Below, in pieces: positions 44,801 to 57,530 of a stretch of DNA of 64,000 nt. How positions within the stretch are numbered: position 1 is the first letter of the stretch; each line of letters starts with the position of its first letter. A model generated the notes under the pieces. That model had not been told where the DNA came from and made no database searches. It worked only from the letters and a program-made list of their open reading frames with translations. The translations under genes and the position numbers were made by a program. This stretch comes from Archivesica marissinica (taxonomy: Eukaryota > Mollusca > Bivalvia > Venerida > Vesicomyidae). The stretch covers positions 30,974,225 through 31,038,224 of the forward strand of contig CM026400.1 of NCBI GenBank assembly GCA_014843695.1. The letters run 5' to 3'.

Positions 44801-47800
44801 AGCAAATAGATCATTGAGGCCCTCGTTCCAGTTGGTCAGGTAGCAAATATATCATTGAGGCCCTCGTTCCAGGTGGTCAGGTAGCAAATAGATCATTGAG
44901 GCCCTCGTTCCAGGTGGTCAGGTAGCAAATATATCATTGAGCCCTCGTTCCAGTTTCAGGTAGCAAATATATCATTGAGGCCCTCGTTCCAGTTTCAAGT
45001 AGCAAATAGATCATCGAGGCCCTCGTTCCAGTTTCAGGTAGCAAATAGATCATTGAGGCACTCGTTCCAGTTTCAGGTAGCAAATAGATCATTGAGGCCC
45101 TCGTTCCAGTTTCAGGTAGCAAATAGATCATTGAGGCCCTCGTTCCAGTTTCAGTTGGTCAGGTAGCAAATAGATCATTGAGGCCCTCGTTCCAGTTTCA
45201 GTTGGTCAGGTAGCAACTAGATCATTGAGGCCCTCGTTCCAGTTTCAGGTGGTCATGTAGCAAATAGATCATTGAGGCCCTCGTTCTAGGTGGTCAGGTA
45301 GCAAATAGATAATTGAGGCCCTCGTTCCAGTTCCAGTTGGTCAGGTAGCAAATATATCATTGAGGCCCTCATTCCAGTTTCAAGTAGCAAATACATCATT
45401 GAGGCCCTCGTTTCAGTTGGTCAGGTAGCAAATTGAACAGTGAGCCCCTCGTTCCAGTGTCAGGTGGTCAGGTAGCAAATAGATCATTGAGCCCCTCGTT
45501 CCAGTTTCAGGTGGTTTGGTAGCAAATAGATCAGTGAGGCCCTCGTTCCAGTTTCAGTTGGTCAGGTAGCAAATAGATCAGAGGCCCTCGATCCACTTTC
45601 AAGTGGTCAGGTAGCAACTAGATCATTGAGGCCCTCGTTCCAGTTTCAGGTGGTCATGTAGCAAATATATCATTGAGGCCCTCGTTCCAGTTGGTCAGGT
45701 AGTAAATATATCATTGAGGCCCTCGTTCTAGTTTCAGGTGGTCAGGTAGCAAATAGATCATTGATGCCCTCGTTCCAGTTTCAGGTGGTCAGGTAGCAAA
45801 TAGATCATTGAGGACCTCGTTCCAATTGGTCAGGTAGCAAATAGATCATTGAGGCCCTCGTTCCAGTTTCATGTGGTCAGGTAGCAAATAGACCATTGAG
45901 GCCCTCGTTCCAGTTGCAGTTAGTCAGGTAGCAAATATATCATTGAGGCCCTCGTTCAAGTTTCAGGTGGTCAGGTAGCAAATAGATCATTGAGGCCCTC
46001 GTTCCAGTTGTTCAGGCAGCAAATAGATCATCAAGGCCCTCGTTACATTGGTCAGGTAGCAAAGAGTTCATTGAGGCCCTCGTTCCAGTTTCAGTTGGTC
46101 AGGCAGCAAATAGATCATTGAGGCCCTCGTTCCAGTTTCAGGTAGAAAATAGATCATTGAGCCCCTCGATCCAGGTGGTCAGGTAGCAAATAGATCATTG
46201 AGGCCCTCGTTCCAGGTGGTCAGGTAGCAAATAGATCATTGAGGCCCTCGTTCCAGTTTCAGGTGGTCAGGTAGCAAATAGATCATTGAGGCCCTCGTTT
46301 CAGTTGGTCAGGTAGCAAATAGATCATAGAGGCCCTCGTTCCAGTTTCAGTTGTTCAGGTAGCAAATAGATCATTGAGGTCCTCGTTCCAGTTTCAGTTG
46401 GTCAGGTAGCAAATAGATCATTGAGGCCCTCGTTCCAGTTTCAGGTGGTCAGGTAGCAAATAGATCATTGAGGCCCTCGTTCCAGTTTCAGTTGGTCAGG
46501 TAGCAAATAGATCATTGAGGCCCTCGTTCCAGGTGGTCAGGTAGCAAATAGATCATTGAGGCCCTCGTTCCAGTTGGTCAGGTAGCAAATATATCATTGA
46601 GGCCCTCGTTCCAGGTGGTCAGGTAGCAAATAGATCATTGAGGCCCTCGTTCCAGGTGGTCAGGTAGCAAATATATCATTGAGACCCTCGTTCCAGTTTC
46701 AAGTAGCAAATATATCATTGAGGCCCTCGTTCCAGTTTCAAGTAGCAAATAGATCATCGAGGCCCTCGTTCCAGTTTCAGGTAGCAAATAGATCATTGAG
46801 GCACTCGTTCCAGTTTCAGGTAGCAAATAGATCATTGAGGCCCTCGTTCCAGTTTCAGGTAGCAAATAGATCATTGAGGCCCTCGTTCCAGTTTCAGTTG
46901 GTCAGGTAGCAAATAGATCATTGAGGCCCTCGTTCCAGTTTCAGTTGGTCAGGTAGCAACTAGATCATTGAGGCCCTCGTTCCAGTTTCAGGTGGTCATG
47001 TAGCAAATAGATCATTGAGGCCCTCGTTCTAGGTGGTCAGGTAGCAAATAGATAATTGAGGCCCTCGTTCCAGTTCCAGTTGGTCAGGTAGCAAATATAT
47101 CATTGAGGCCCTCATTCCAGTTTCAAGTAGCAAATACATCATTGAGGCCCTCGTTTCAGTTGGTCAGGTAGCAAATTGAACAGTGAGCCCCTCGTTCCAG
47201 TGTCAGGTGGTCAGGTAGCAAATAGATCATTGAGCCCCTCGTTCCAGTTTCAGGTGGTTTGGTAGCAAATAGATCAGTGAGGCCCTCGTTCCAGTTTCAG
47301 TTGGTCAGGTAGCAAATAGATCAGAGGCCCTCGATCCACTTTCAAGTGGTCAGGTAGCAACTAGATCATTGAGGCCCTCGTTCCAGTTTCAGGTGGTCAT
47401 GTAGCAAATATATCATTGAGGCCCTCGTTCCAGTTGGTCAGGTAGTAAATATATCATTGAGGCCCTCGTTCTAGTTTCAGGTGGTCAGGTAGCAAATAGA
47501 TCATTGATGCCCTCGTTCCAGTTTCAGGTGGTCAGGTAGCAAATAGATCATTGAGGACCTCGTTCCAATTGGTCAGGTAGCAAATAGATCATTGAGGCCC
47601 TCGTTCCAGTTTCATGTGGTCAGGTAGCAAATAGACCATTGAGGCCCTCGTTCCAGTTGCAGTTAGTCAGGTAGCAAATATATCATTGAGGCCCTCGTTC
47701 AAGTTTCAGGTGGTCAGGTAGCAAATAGATCATTGAGGCCCTCGTTCCAGTTGTTCAGGCAGCAAATAGATCATCAAGGCCCTCGTTACATTGGTCAGGT

Positions 47801-50800
47801 AGCAAAGAGTTCATTGAGGCCCTCGTTCCAGTTTCAGTTGGTCAGGCAGCAAATAGATCATTGAGGCCCTCGTTCCAGTTTCAGGTAGAAAATAGATCAT
47901 TGAGCCCCTCGATCCAGGTGGTCAGGTAGCAAATAGATCATTGAGGCCCTCGTTCCAGTTTCAGGTGGTCAGGTAGCAAATAGATCATTGAGGCCCTCGT
48001 TTCAGTTGGTCAGGTAGCAAATAGATCATAGAGGCCCTCGTTCCAGTTTCAGTTGTTCAGGTAGCAAATAGATCATTGAGGTCCTCGTTCCAGTTTCAGT
48101 TGGTCAGGTAGCAAATAGATCATTGAGGCCCTCGTTCCAGTTTCAGGTGGTCAGGTAGCAAATAGATCATTGAGGCCCTCGTTCCAGTTTCAGTTGGTCA
48201 GGTAGCAAATAGATCATTGAGGCCCTCGTTCCAGTTGGTCAGGTAGCAAATAGATCATTGAGGCCCTCGTTCCAGTTTCATGTGGTCAGGTAGCAAATAG
48301 ACCATTGAGGCCCTCGTTCCAGTTTCAGTTAGTCCGGTAGCAAATAGATCATTGAGGCCCTCGTTCCAGTTTCAGTTGGTCAGACAGCAAATAGATCATC
48401 GAGGCCCTCGCTACAGTTGGTCAGGTAGCAAATAGATCATTGAGGCCCTCGTTCCAGTTTCAGGTGGTCAGGTAGCAAATAGATCATTGAGGCCCTCGTT
48501 CCAGTTTCAGGTGGTCAGGTAGCAAATATATCATTGAGGCCCTCGTTCCAGTTGGTCAGGTAGTAAATATATCATTGAGGCCCTCGTTCTAGTTTCAGGT
48601 GGTCAGGTAGCAAATAGATCATTGAGGCCCTCGTTCCAGTTTCAGGTGGTCAGGTAGCAAATATATCATTGAGGCCCTCAATCCAGGTGGTTAGGTAGCA
48701 AATAGATCATTGAGGCCCTCGTTCCAGTTTCAGGTAGAAAATAGACCATTGAGCCCCTCGATCCAGGTGGTCAGGTAGCAAATAGATCATTGAGGCCCTC
48801 GTTCCAGGTGGTCAGGTAGCAATTAGATCATTGAGGCCCTCGTTCCAGTTTCAGGTAGTCAGGTAGCAAATAGATCATTGAGGCCCTCGTTCCAGTTTCA
48901 AGTGGTCAGGTAGCAAATAGATCAGTGAGGCCCTCGTTCCAGTTTCAGTTGGTCAGGTAGCAAATAGATCATTGAGGCCCTCGTTCCAGTTTCAGGTGGT
49001 CAGGTAGCAAATATATCATTGAGGCCCTCGTTCCAGGTGGTCAGGTAGCAACTAGATCATTGAGGCCCTCGTTCCGGTTCCAGGTGGTCAGGTAGCAAAT
49101 ATATCATTGAGGCCCTCGTTCCAATTTCAGGTGGTCAGGTAGCAAATAGATCATTGAGGCCCTCTTTCCAGTTTCATTTGGTCAGGTAGCAAATAGATCA
49201 TTGAGCCCCTTGTTCCAGGTGGTCAGTTAGCAAATAGATCATTGAGCCCCTCGTTCCAATTTCAGTTGGTCAGGTAGCAAATAGATCATTGAGGCCCTCG
49301 TTCCAGTTTCAGGTAGCAAATAGACCATTGAGCCCCTCGTTCCAGTTTCAGGTGGTTATGTAGCAACTAGATCATTGAGGCCGTCGTTCCAGTTTCAGTT
49401 GGTCAGGTAGCAAATAGATCATTGAGGCCCTCGTTCCAGTTTCAGGTAGCAAATAGATAATTGAGGCCCTCGTTTCAGGTGGTCAGGTAGAAAATAGATC
49501 ATTGAGCCCCTCGTTCCAGTTGGTCAGGTAGCAAATATATCATTGAGGTCCTCGTTCCAGTTTCAGTTTGTCAGGTAGCAAATAGATCATTGAGGCCCTC
49601 GTTCCAGTTTCAGTTGGTCAGGTAGCAAATAGATCATTGAGGTCCTCGTTCCAGTTTCAGGTGGCTATGTAGCAACTAGATCATTGAGGCCCTCGTTCGT
49701 TTCAGGTGGTCAGGTAGCAAATAGATCATTGAGCCCCTCGTTCCAGTTTCAGTTGGTCAGGTAGCAAATCGATCATTGAGGCCCTCGTTCCAGTTCCAGT
49801 TGGTCAGGTAGCAAATATATCATTGAGGCCCTCATTCCAGTTTCAGGTAGCAAATAGATCATTGAGGCCCTCGTTTCAGTTGGTCAGGTAGCAAATAGAT
49901 CATTGAGTCCCTCGTTCTAGGTGGTCAGGTAGCAAATAGATCATTGAGGCCCTCATTCCAGTTTCAGGTAGCAAATAGATCGTTGAGGCCCTCGTTCCAG
50001 TTCCAGTTGGTCAGGTAGCAAATATATCATTGAGGCCCTCATTCCAGTTTCAGGTAGCAAATAGATCATTGAGGCCCTCGTTTCAGTTGGTCAGGTAGCA
50101 AATAGATCATTGAGCCCCTCGTTCCAATGTCAGGTGGTCAGGTAGCAAATAGATCAGTGAGCCCCTCATTCCAGTTTCAGGTGGTCAGGTAGCAAATAGA
50201 TCATTGAGGCCCTCGTTCCAGTTTCAGGTGGTCAGGTAGCAAATAGATCATTGAGGCCCTCGTTTCAGTTGGTCAGGTAGCAAATAGATCATAGAGGCCC
50301 TCGTTCCAGTTTCAGTTGTTCAGGTAGCAAATAGATCATTGAGGTCCTCGTTCCAGTTTCAGTTGGTCAGGTAGCAAATAGATCATTGAGGCCCTCGTTC
50401 CAGTTTCAGGTGGTCAGGTAGCAAATAGATCATTGAGGCCCTCGTTCCAGTTTCAGTTGGTCAGGTAGCAAATAGATCATTGAGGCCCTCGTTCCAGGTA
50501 GCAAATAGATCATTGAGGCCCTCGTTCCAGTTGGTCAGGTAGCAAATATATCATTGAGGCCCTCGTTCCAGGTGGTCAGGTAGCAAATAGATCATTGAGG
50601 CCCTCGTTCCAGGTGGTCAGGTAGCAAATATATCATTGAGGCCCTCGTTCCAGTTTCAAGTAGCAAATAGATCATCGAGGCCCTCGTTCCAGTTTCAGGT
50701 AGCAAATAGATCATTGAGGCACTCGTTCCAGTTTTAGGTAGCAAATAGATCATTGAGGCCCTCGTTCCAGTTTCAGGTAGCAAATAGATCATTGAGGCCC

Positions 50801-53800
50801 TCGTTCCAGTTTCAGTTGGTCAGGTAGCAAATAGATCATTGAGGCCCTCGTTCCAGTTTCAGTTGGTCAGGTAGCAACTAGATCATTGAGGCCCTCGTTC
50901 CAGTTTCAGGTGGTCATGTAGCAAATAGATCATTGAGGCCCTCGTTCTAGGTGGTCAGGTAGCAAATAGATAATTGAGGCCCTCGTTCCAGTTCCAGTTG
51001 GTCAGGTAGCAAATATATCATTGAGGCCCTCATTCCAGTTTCAAGTAGCAAATACATCATTGAGGCCCTCGTTTCAGTTGGTCAGGTAGCAAATTGAACA
51101 GTGAGCCCCTCGTTCCAGTGTCAGGTGGTCAGGTAGCAAATAGATCATTGAGCCCCTCGTTCCAGTTTCAGGTGGTTTGGTAGCAAATAGATCAGTGAGG
51201 CCCTCGTTCCAGTTTCAGTTGGTCAGGTAGCAAATAGATCAGAGGCCCTCGATCCACTTTCAAGTGGTCAGGTAGCAACTAGATCATTGAGGCCCTCGTT
51301 CCAGTTTCAGGTGGTCATGTAGCAAATATATCATTGAGGCCCTCGTTCCAGTTGGTCAGGTAGTAAATATATCATTGAGGCCCTCGTTCTAGTTTCAGGT
51401 GGTCAGGTAGCAAATAGATCATTGATGCCCTCGTTCCAGTTTCAGGTGGTCAGGTAGCAAATAGATCATTGAGGACCTCGTTCCAATTGGTCAGGTAGCA
51501 AATAGATCATTGAGGCCCTCGTTCCAGTTTCATGTGGTCAGGTAGCAAATAGACCATTGAGACCCTCGTTCCAGTTGCAGTTAGTCAGGTAGCAAATAGA
51601 TCATTGAGGCCCTCGTTCCAGTTGTTCAGGCAGCAAATAGATCATCAAGGCCCTCGTTACATTGGTCAGGTAGCAAAGAGTTCATTGAGGCCCTCGTTCC
51701 AGTTTCAGGTGGTCAGGTAGCAAATAGATCATTGAGGCCCTCGTTTCAGTTGGTCAGGTAGCAAATAGATCATAGAGGCCCTCGTTCCAGTTTCAGTTGT
51801 TCAGGTAGCAAATAGATCATTGAGGTCCTCGTTCCAATTTCAGTTGGTCAGGTAGCAAATAGATCATTGAGGCCCTCGTTCCAGTTTCAGGTGGTCAGGT
51901 AGCAAATAGATCATTGAGGCCCTCGTTTCACTTGGTCAGGTAGCAAATAGATCATAGAGGCCCTCGTTCCAGTTTCAGTTGTTCAGGTAGCAAATAGATC
52001 ATTGAGGTCCTCGTTCCAATTTCAGTTGGTCAGGTAGCAAATAGATCATTGAGGCCCTCGTTCCAGTTTCAGGTGGTCAGGTAGCAAATAGATCATTGAG
52101 GCCCTCGTTCCAGTTTCAGTTGGTCAGGTAGCAAATAGATCATTGAGGCCCTCGTTCCAGTTGGTCAGGTAGCAAATAGATCATTGAGGCCCTCGTTCCA
52201 GTTTCATGTGGTCAGGTAGCAAATAGACCATTGAGGCCCTCGTTCCAGTTTCAGTTAGTCCGGTAGCAAATAGATCATTGAGGCCCTCGTTCCAGTTTCA
52301 GTTGGTCAGACAGCAAATAGATCATCGAGGCCCTCGCTACAGTTGGTCAGGTAGCAAATAGATCATTGAGGCCCTCGTTCCAGTTTCAGGTGGTCAGGTA
52401 GCAAATAGATCATTGAGGCCCTCGTTCCAGTTTCAGGTGGTCAGGTAGCAAATATATCATTGAGGCCCTCGTTCCAGTTGGTCAGGTAGTAAATATATCA
52501 TTGAGGCCCTCGTTCTAGTTTCAGGTGGTCAGGTAGCAAATAGATCATTGAGGCCCTCGTTCCAGTTTCAGGTGGTCAGGTAGCAAATATATCATTGAGG
52601 CCCTCAATCCAGGTGGTTAGGTAGCAAATAGATCATTGAGGCCCTCGTTCCAGTTTCAGGTAGAAAATAGATCATTGAGCCCCTCGATCCAGGTGGTCAG
52701 GTAGCAAATAGATCATTGAGGCCCTCGTTCCAAGTGGTCAGGTAGCAATTAGATCATTGAGGCCCTCGTTCCAGTTTCAGGTAGTCAGGTAGCAAATAGA
52801 TCATTGAGGCCCTCGTTCCAGTTTCAGGTGGTCAGGTAGCAAATAGATCAGTGAGGCCCTCGTTCCAGTTTCAGTTGGTCAGGTAGCAAATAGATCATTG
52901 AGGCCCTCGTTCCAGTTTCAGGTGGTCAGGTAGCAAATATATCATTGAGGCCCTCGTTCCAGGTGGTCAGGTAGCAACTAGATCATTGAGGCCCTCGTTC
53001 CGGTTCCAGGTGGTCAGGTAGCAAATATATCATTGAGGCCCTCGTTCCAATTTCAGGTGGTCAGGTAGCAAATAGATCATTGAGGCCCTCTTTCCAATTT
53101 CATTTGGTCAGGTAGCAAATAGATCATTGAGCCCCTCGTTCCAGGTGGTCAGTTAGCAAATAGATCATTGAGGCCCTCGTTCCAATTTCAGTTGGTCAGG
53201 TAGCAAATAGATCATTGAGGCCCTCGTTCCAGTTTCAGGTAGCAAATAGACCATTGAGCCCCTCGTTCCAGTTTCAGGTGGTTATGTAGCAACTAGATCA
53301 TTGAGGCCGTCGTTCCAGTTTCAGTTGGTCAGGTAGCAAATAGATCATTGAGGCCCTAGTTCCAGTTTCAGGTAGCAAATAGATAATTGAGGCCCTCGTT
53401 TCAGGTGGTCAGGTAGAAAATAGATCATTGAGCCCCTCGTTCCAGTTGGTCAGGTAGCAAATATATCATTGAGGTCCTCGTTTCAGTTTCAGTTTGTCAG
53501 GTAGCAAATAGATCATTGAGGCCCTCGTTCCAGTTTCAGTTGGTCAGGTAGCAAATAGATCATTGAGGTCCTCGTTCCAGTTTCAGGTGGCTATGTAGCA
53601 ACTAGATCATTGAGGCCCTCGTTCCAGTTTCAGGTGGTCAGGTAGCAAATAGATCATTGAGCCCCTCGTTCCAGTTTCAGTTGGTCAGGTAGCAAATAGA
53701 TCATTGAGGCCCTCGTTCCAGTTCCAGTTGGTCAGGTAGCAAATATATCATTGAGGCCCTCATTCCAGTTTCAGGTAGCAAATAGATCATTGAGGCCCTC

Positions 53801-54150
53801 GTTTCAGTTGGTCAGGTAGCAAATAGATCATTGAGTCCCTCGTTCTAGGTGGTCAGGTAGCAAATAGATCATTGAGGCCCTCATTCCAGTTTCAGGTAGC
53901 AAATAGATCGTTGAGGCCCTCGTTCCAGTTCCAGTTGGTCAGGTAGCAAATATATCATTGAGGCCCTCATTCCAGTTTCAGGTAGCAAATAGATCATTGA
54001 GGCCCTCGTTTCAGTTGGTCAGGTAGCAAATAGATCATTGAGCCCCTCGTTCCAATGTCAGGTGGTCAGGTAGCAAATAGATCATTGAGGCCCTCGTTCC
54101 AGTTTCAGTTGGTCAGGTAGCAAATAGATCAGAGGCCCTCGATCCACTTT
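35891..54150. repeat. higher-order repeat of about 3.93 kb within the satellite
   Basis: The rare variant AAATTGAACAGTGAG marks 35891, 39850, 45430, 47173 and 51091. The variant TTCCGGTTCCAGG marks 37831, 43366, 49072 and 52999. Intervals of 3959, 3918 and 3927 give a unit near 3.93 kb. The copy at 39850 is about 1.6 kb longer, and that at 45430 is cut to 1.74 kb and lacks the second marker. Longer matches at an offset of about 11.25 kb (35353 to 46635, 39351 to 50592, 37831 to 49072) show that several units were also duplicated together. Confidence 0.85.
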
Positions 54151-55459
54151 CAAGTGGTCAGGTAGCAAATAGATTATTGAGGCCCTCGTTCCAGGTGGTC
54201 AGGTAGCAAATAGATCATTGAGGCCCTCGTTCCAGTTTCATGTGGTCAGGTAGTAAATAGATCATTGAGGCCCTCGTTTCAGTTTCAGTTGGTCAGGTAG
54301 CAAATATATCATTGAGGCCCTCGTTCCAGTTCCAGTTGGTCAGGTAGCAAATAGATCATTGAGGCCCTCGTTCCAGTTTCAGTTGGTCAGACAGCAAATA
54401 GATCATCGAGGCCCTCGTTACAGTTGGTCAGGTAGCAAATAGATAATTGAGGCCCTCGTTCCAGTTTCAGTTGGTCAGACAGCAAATAGATCATTGAGGC
54501 CCTCGTTCCAGTTGGTCAGGTAGTAAATATATCACTGAGGCCCTCGTTCTAGTTTCAGGTGGTCAGGTAGCAAATAGATCATTGAGGCCCTCATTCCAGT
54601 TGGTCAGGTAGTAAATATATCATTGAGGCCCACGTTCTAGTTGGTCAGGTAGTAAATATATCATTGAGGCCCTCGTTCTAGTTTCAGGTGGTCAGGTAGC
54701 AAATAGATCATTGAGGCCCTCGTTCCAGTTTCAGGTAGCAAATAGATCATTGAGCCCCTCATTCCAGGTGGTCAGGTAGCAAATAGATCAGTGAGGCCCT
54801 CGTTCCAGTTGGTCAGGTAGCAAATAGATAATTGAGGCCCTCGTTCCAGGTGGTCAGGTAGCAAATAGATCAGTGAGGCCCTCGTTCCAGGTGGTCCGGT
54901 AGCAAATATATCATTGAGGCCCTCGTTCCAGGTGATCAGGTAGCAAATAGATCAGTGAGGCCCTCGTTCCAGGTGGTCAGGTAGCAAATATATCATTGAG
55001 GCCCTCGTTCCAGTTTCAGGTGGTCAGGTAGCAAATAGATCATTGAGGACCTCGTTCCAGTTTCAGGTGGTCAGGTAGCAAATAGATCATTGAGGCCCTT
55101 GTTCCAGTTTCAGTTGGTCAGGTAGCAAATAGATCATTGAGGCCCTCGTTCCAGTTTCAGTTGGTCAGGTAGCAAATAGATCATTGAGCCCCTCGTTCCA
55201 GTGTCAGGTGGTCAGGTAGCAAATAGATCATTGAGCCCCTCGTTCCAGTTTCAGGTGGTTTCGTAGCAAATAGATCAGTGAGGCCCTCGTTCCAGTTTCA
55301 GTTGGTAAGGTAGCAAATAGATCAGAGGCCCTCGATCCACTTTCAAGTGGTCAGGTAGCAAAAAGATTATTGAGGCCCTCGTTCCAGGTGGTCAGGTAGC
55401 AAATAGATTATTGAGGCCCTCGTTCCAGGTGGTCAGGTAGCAAATAGATCATTGAGCCC

Positions 55460-57530
55460 CTCGTTCCAGTTTCAGTTGGTCAGGTAGCAAATAGATCAGT
55501 GAGCCCCTCGTTCCATTGTCAGGTGGTCACGTAGCAAATAGATCATTGAGCCCCTCGTTCCAGTGTCAGGTGGTCAGGTAGCAAATATATCATTGAGGCC
55601 CTCGTTCCAGTTGGTCAGGTAGCAAATAGATCAGTGAGGCCCTCGTTCCAGTTTCAGGTTGTTAGGTAGCAAATAGATCATTGAGGCCCTCGTTCCAGTT
55701 ACAGGTGGTTAGGTAGCAAATATATCACTGAGGCCCTCGTTCCAGTTTCAGGTGGTCAGGTAGCAAATAGATCATTGAGGCCCTCATTCCAGGTGGTCAG
55801 GTAGCAAATAGATCATTGAGGCCCTCGTTCCAGTTCCAGTTGGTCAGGTAGCAAATAGATCATTGAGGCCCTCGTTCCAGTTTCAGTTTGTCAGACAGCA
55901 AATAGATCATCGAGGCCCTCGTTCCATTTTCAGGTGGTCATGTAGCAAATATATCATTGAGGCCCTCGTTCCAGTTGGTCAGGTAGTAAATATATCATTG
56001 AGGCCCTCGTTCTAGTTTCAGGTGGTCAGGTAGCAAATATATCATTGAGGCCCTCGATCCAATTTCAATTGTTCAGGTAGCAAATAGATCATTGAGCCCC
56101 TCGTTCCAGTGTCAGGTTGTCAGGTAGCAAATAGATCATTGAGCCCCTCGTTCCAGTGTCAGGTTGTCAGGTAGCAAATAGATCATTGAGGCCCTCGTTC
56201 CAGTTGGTCAGGTAGCAAATAGATCAGTGAGGCCCTCGTTCCAGTTTCAGGTGGTCAGGTAGCAAATAGATCATTGAGGCCCTCGTTCCAGGTGGTCAGG
56301 TAGCAAATAAATCATTGAGCCCCTCGTTCCAGGTGGTCAGGCAGCAAATAAATCATTGAGCCCCTCGTTCCAGGTGGTCAGGTAGCAAATAGATCATTGA
56401 GGCCCTCGTTCCAGGTGGTCAGGTAGCAAATAGATCATTGAGGCCCACGTTCCAGGTGGTCAGGTAGCAAATATATCTTTGATGCCCTCGTTCCAGTTTC
56501 AGTTGGTCAGGTAGCAAATGGATCATCGAGGCCCTCGTTCCAGTTTCAGTTGGTCTGACAGCAAATAGATCATCGAAGCCCTCGTTACAGTTGGTCAGGT
56601 AGCAAATAGATAATTGAGGCCCTCGTTCCAGTTCCAGTTGGTCAGGTAGCAAATAGATCATTGAGCCCCTCGTTCCAGTTGGTCAGGTAGCAAATAGATC
56701 ATTGAGCCCCTCGTTCCAGTTTCAGTTGGTCAGGTAGCAAATAGATCAGTGAGCCCCTCGTTCCATTGTCAGGTGGTCAGGTAGCAAATAGATCATTGAG
56801 CCCCTCGTTCCAGTGTCAGGTGGTCAGGTAGCAAATATATCATTGAGGCCCTCGTTCCAGTTGGTCAGGTAGCAAATAGATCAGTGAGGCCCTCGTTCCA
56901 GTTTCAGGTTGTTAGGTAGCAAATAGATCATTGAGGCCCTCGTTCCAGTTACAGGTGGTTAGGTAGCAAATATATCACTGAGGCCCTCGTTCCAGTTTCA
57001 GGTGGTCAGGTAGCAAATAGATCATTGAGGCCCTCATTCCAGGTGGTCAGGTAGCAAATAGATCATTGAGGCCCTCGTTCCAGGTGGTCAGGTAGCAAAT
57101 AGATCATTGAGGCCCTCGTTCCAGTTCCAGTTGGTCAGGTAGCAAATAGATCATTGAGGCCCTCGTTCCAGTTTCAGTTTGTCAGACAGCAAATAGATCA
57201 TCGAGGCCCTCGTTCCATTTTCAGGTGGTCATGTAGCAAATATATCATTGAGGCCCTCGTTCCAGTTGGTCAGGTAGTAAATATATCATTGAGGCCCTCG
57301 TTCTAGTTTCAGGTAGTCAGGTAGCAAATATATCATTGAGGCCCTCGATCCAATTTCAATTGTTCAGGTAGCAAATAGATCATTGAGCCCCTCGTTCCAG
57401 TGTCAGGTTGTCAGGTAGCAAATAGATCATTGAGCCCCTCGTTCCAGTGTCAGGTTGTCAGGTAGCAAATAGATCATTGAGGCCCTCGTTCCAGTTGGTC
57501 AGGTAGCAAATAGATCAGTGAGGCCCTCGT
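55460..57530. repeat. local 1.25-kb duplication within the satellite
   Basis: The variants TTCCATTGTCAGGTGGTCA (55510 and 56760) and CCAGTTACAGGTGG (55694 and 56945) recur in the same order about 1.25 kb apart. This is a separate, smaller higher-order unit in the right part of the array. Confidence 0.75.
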
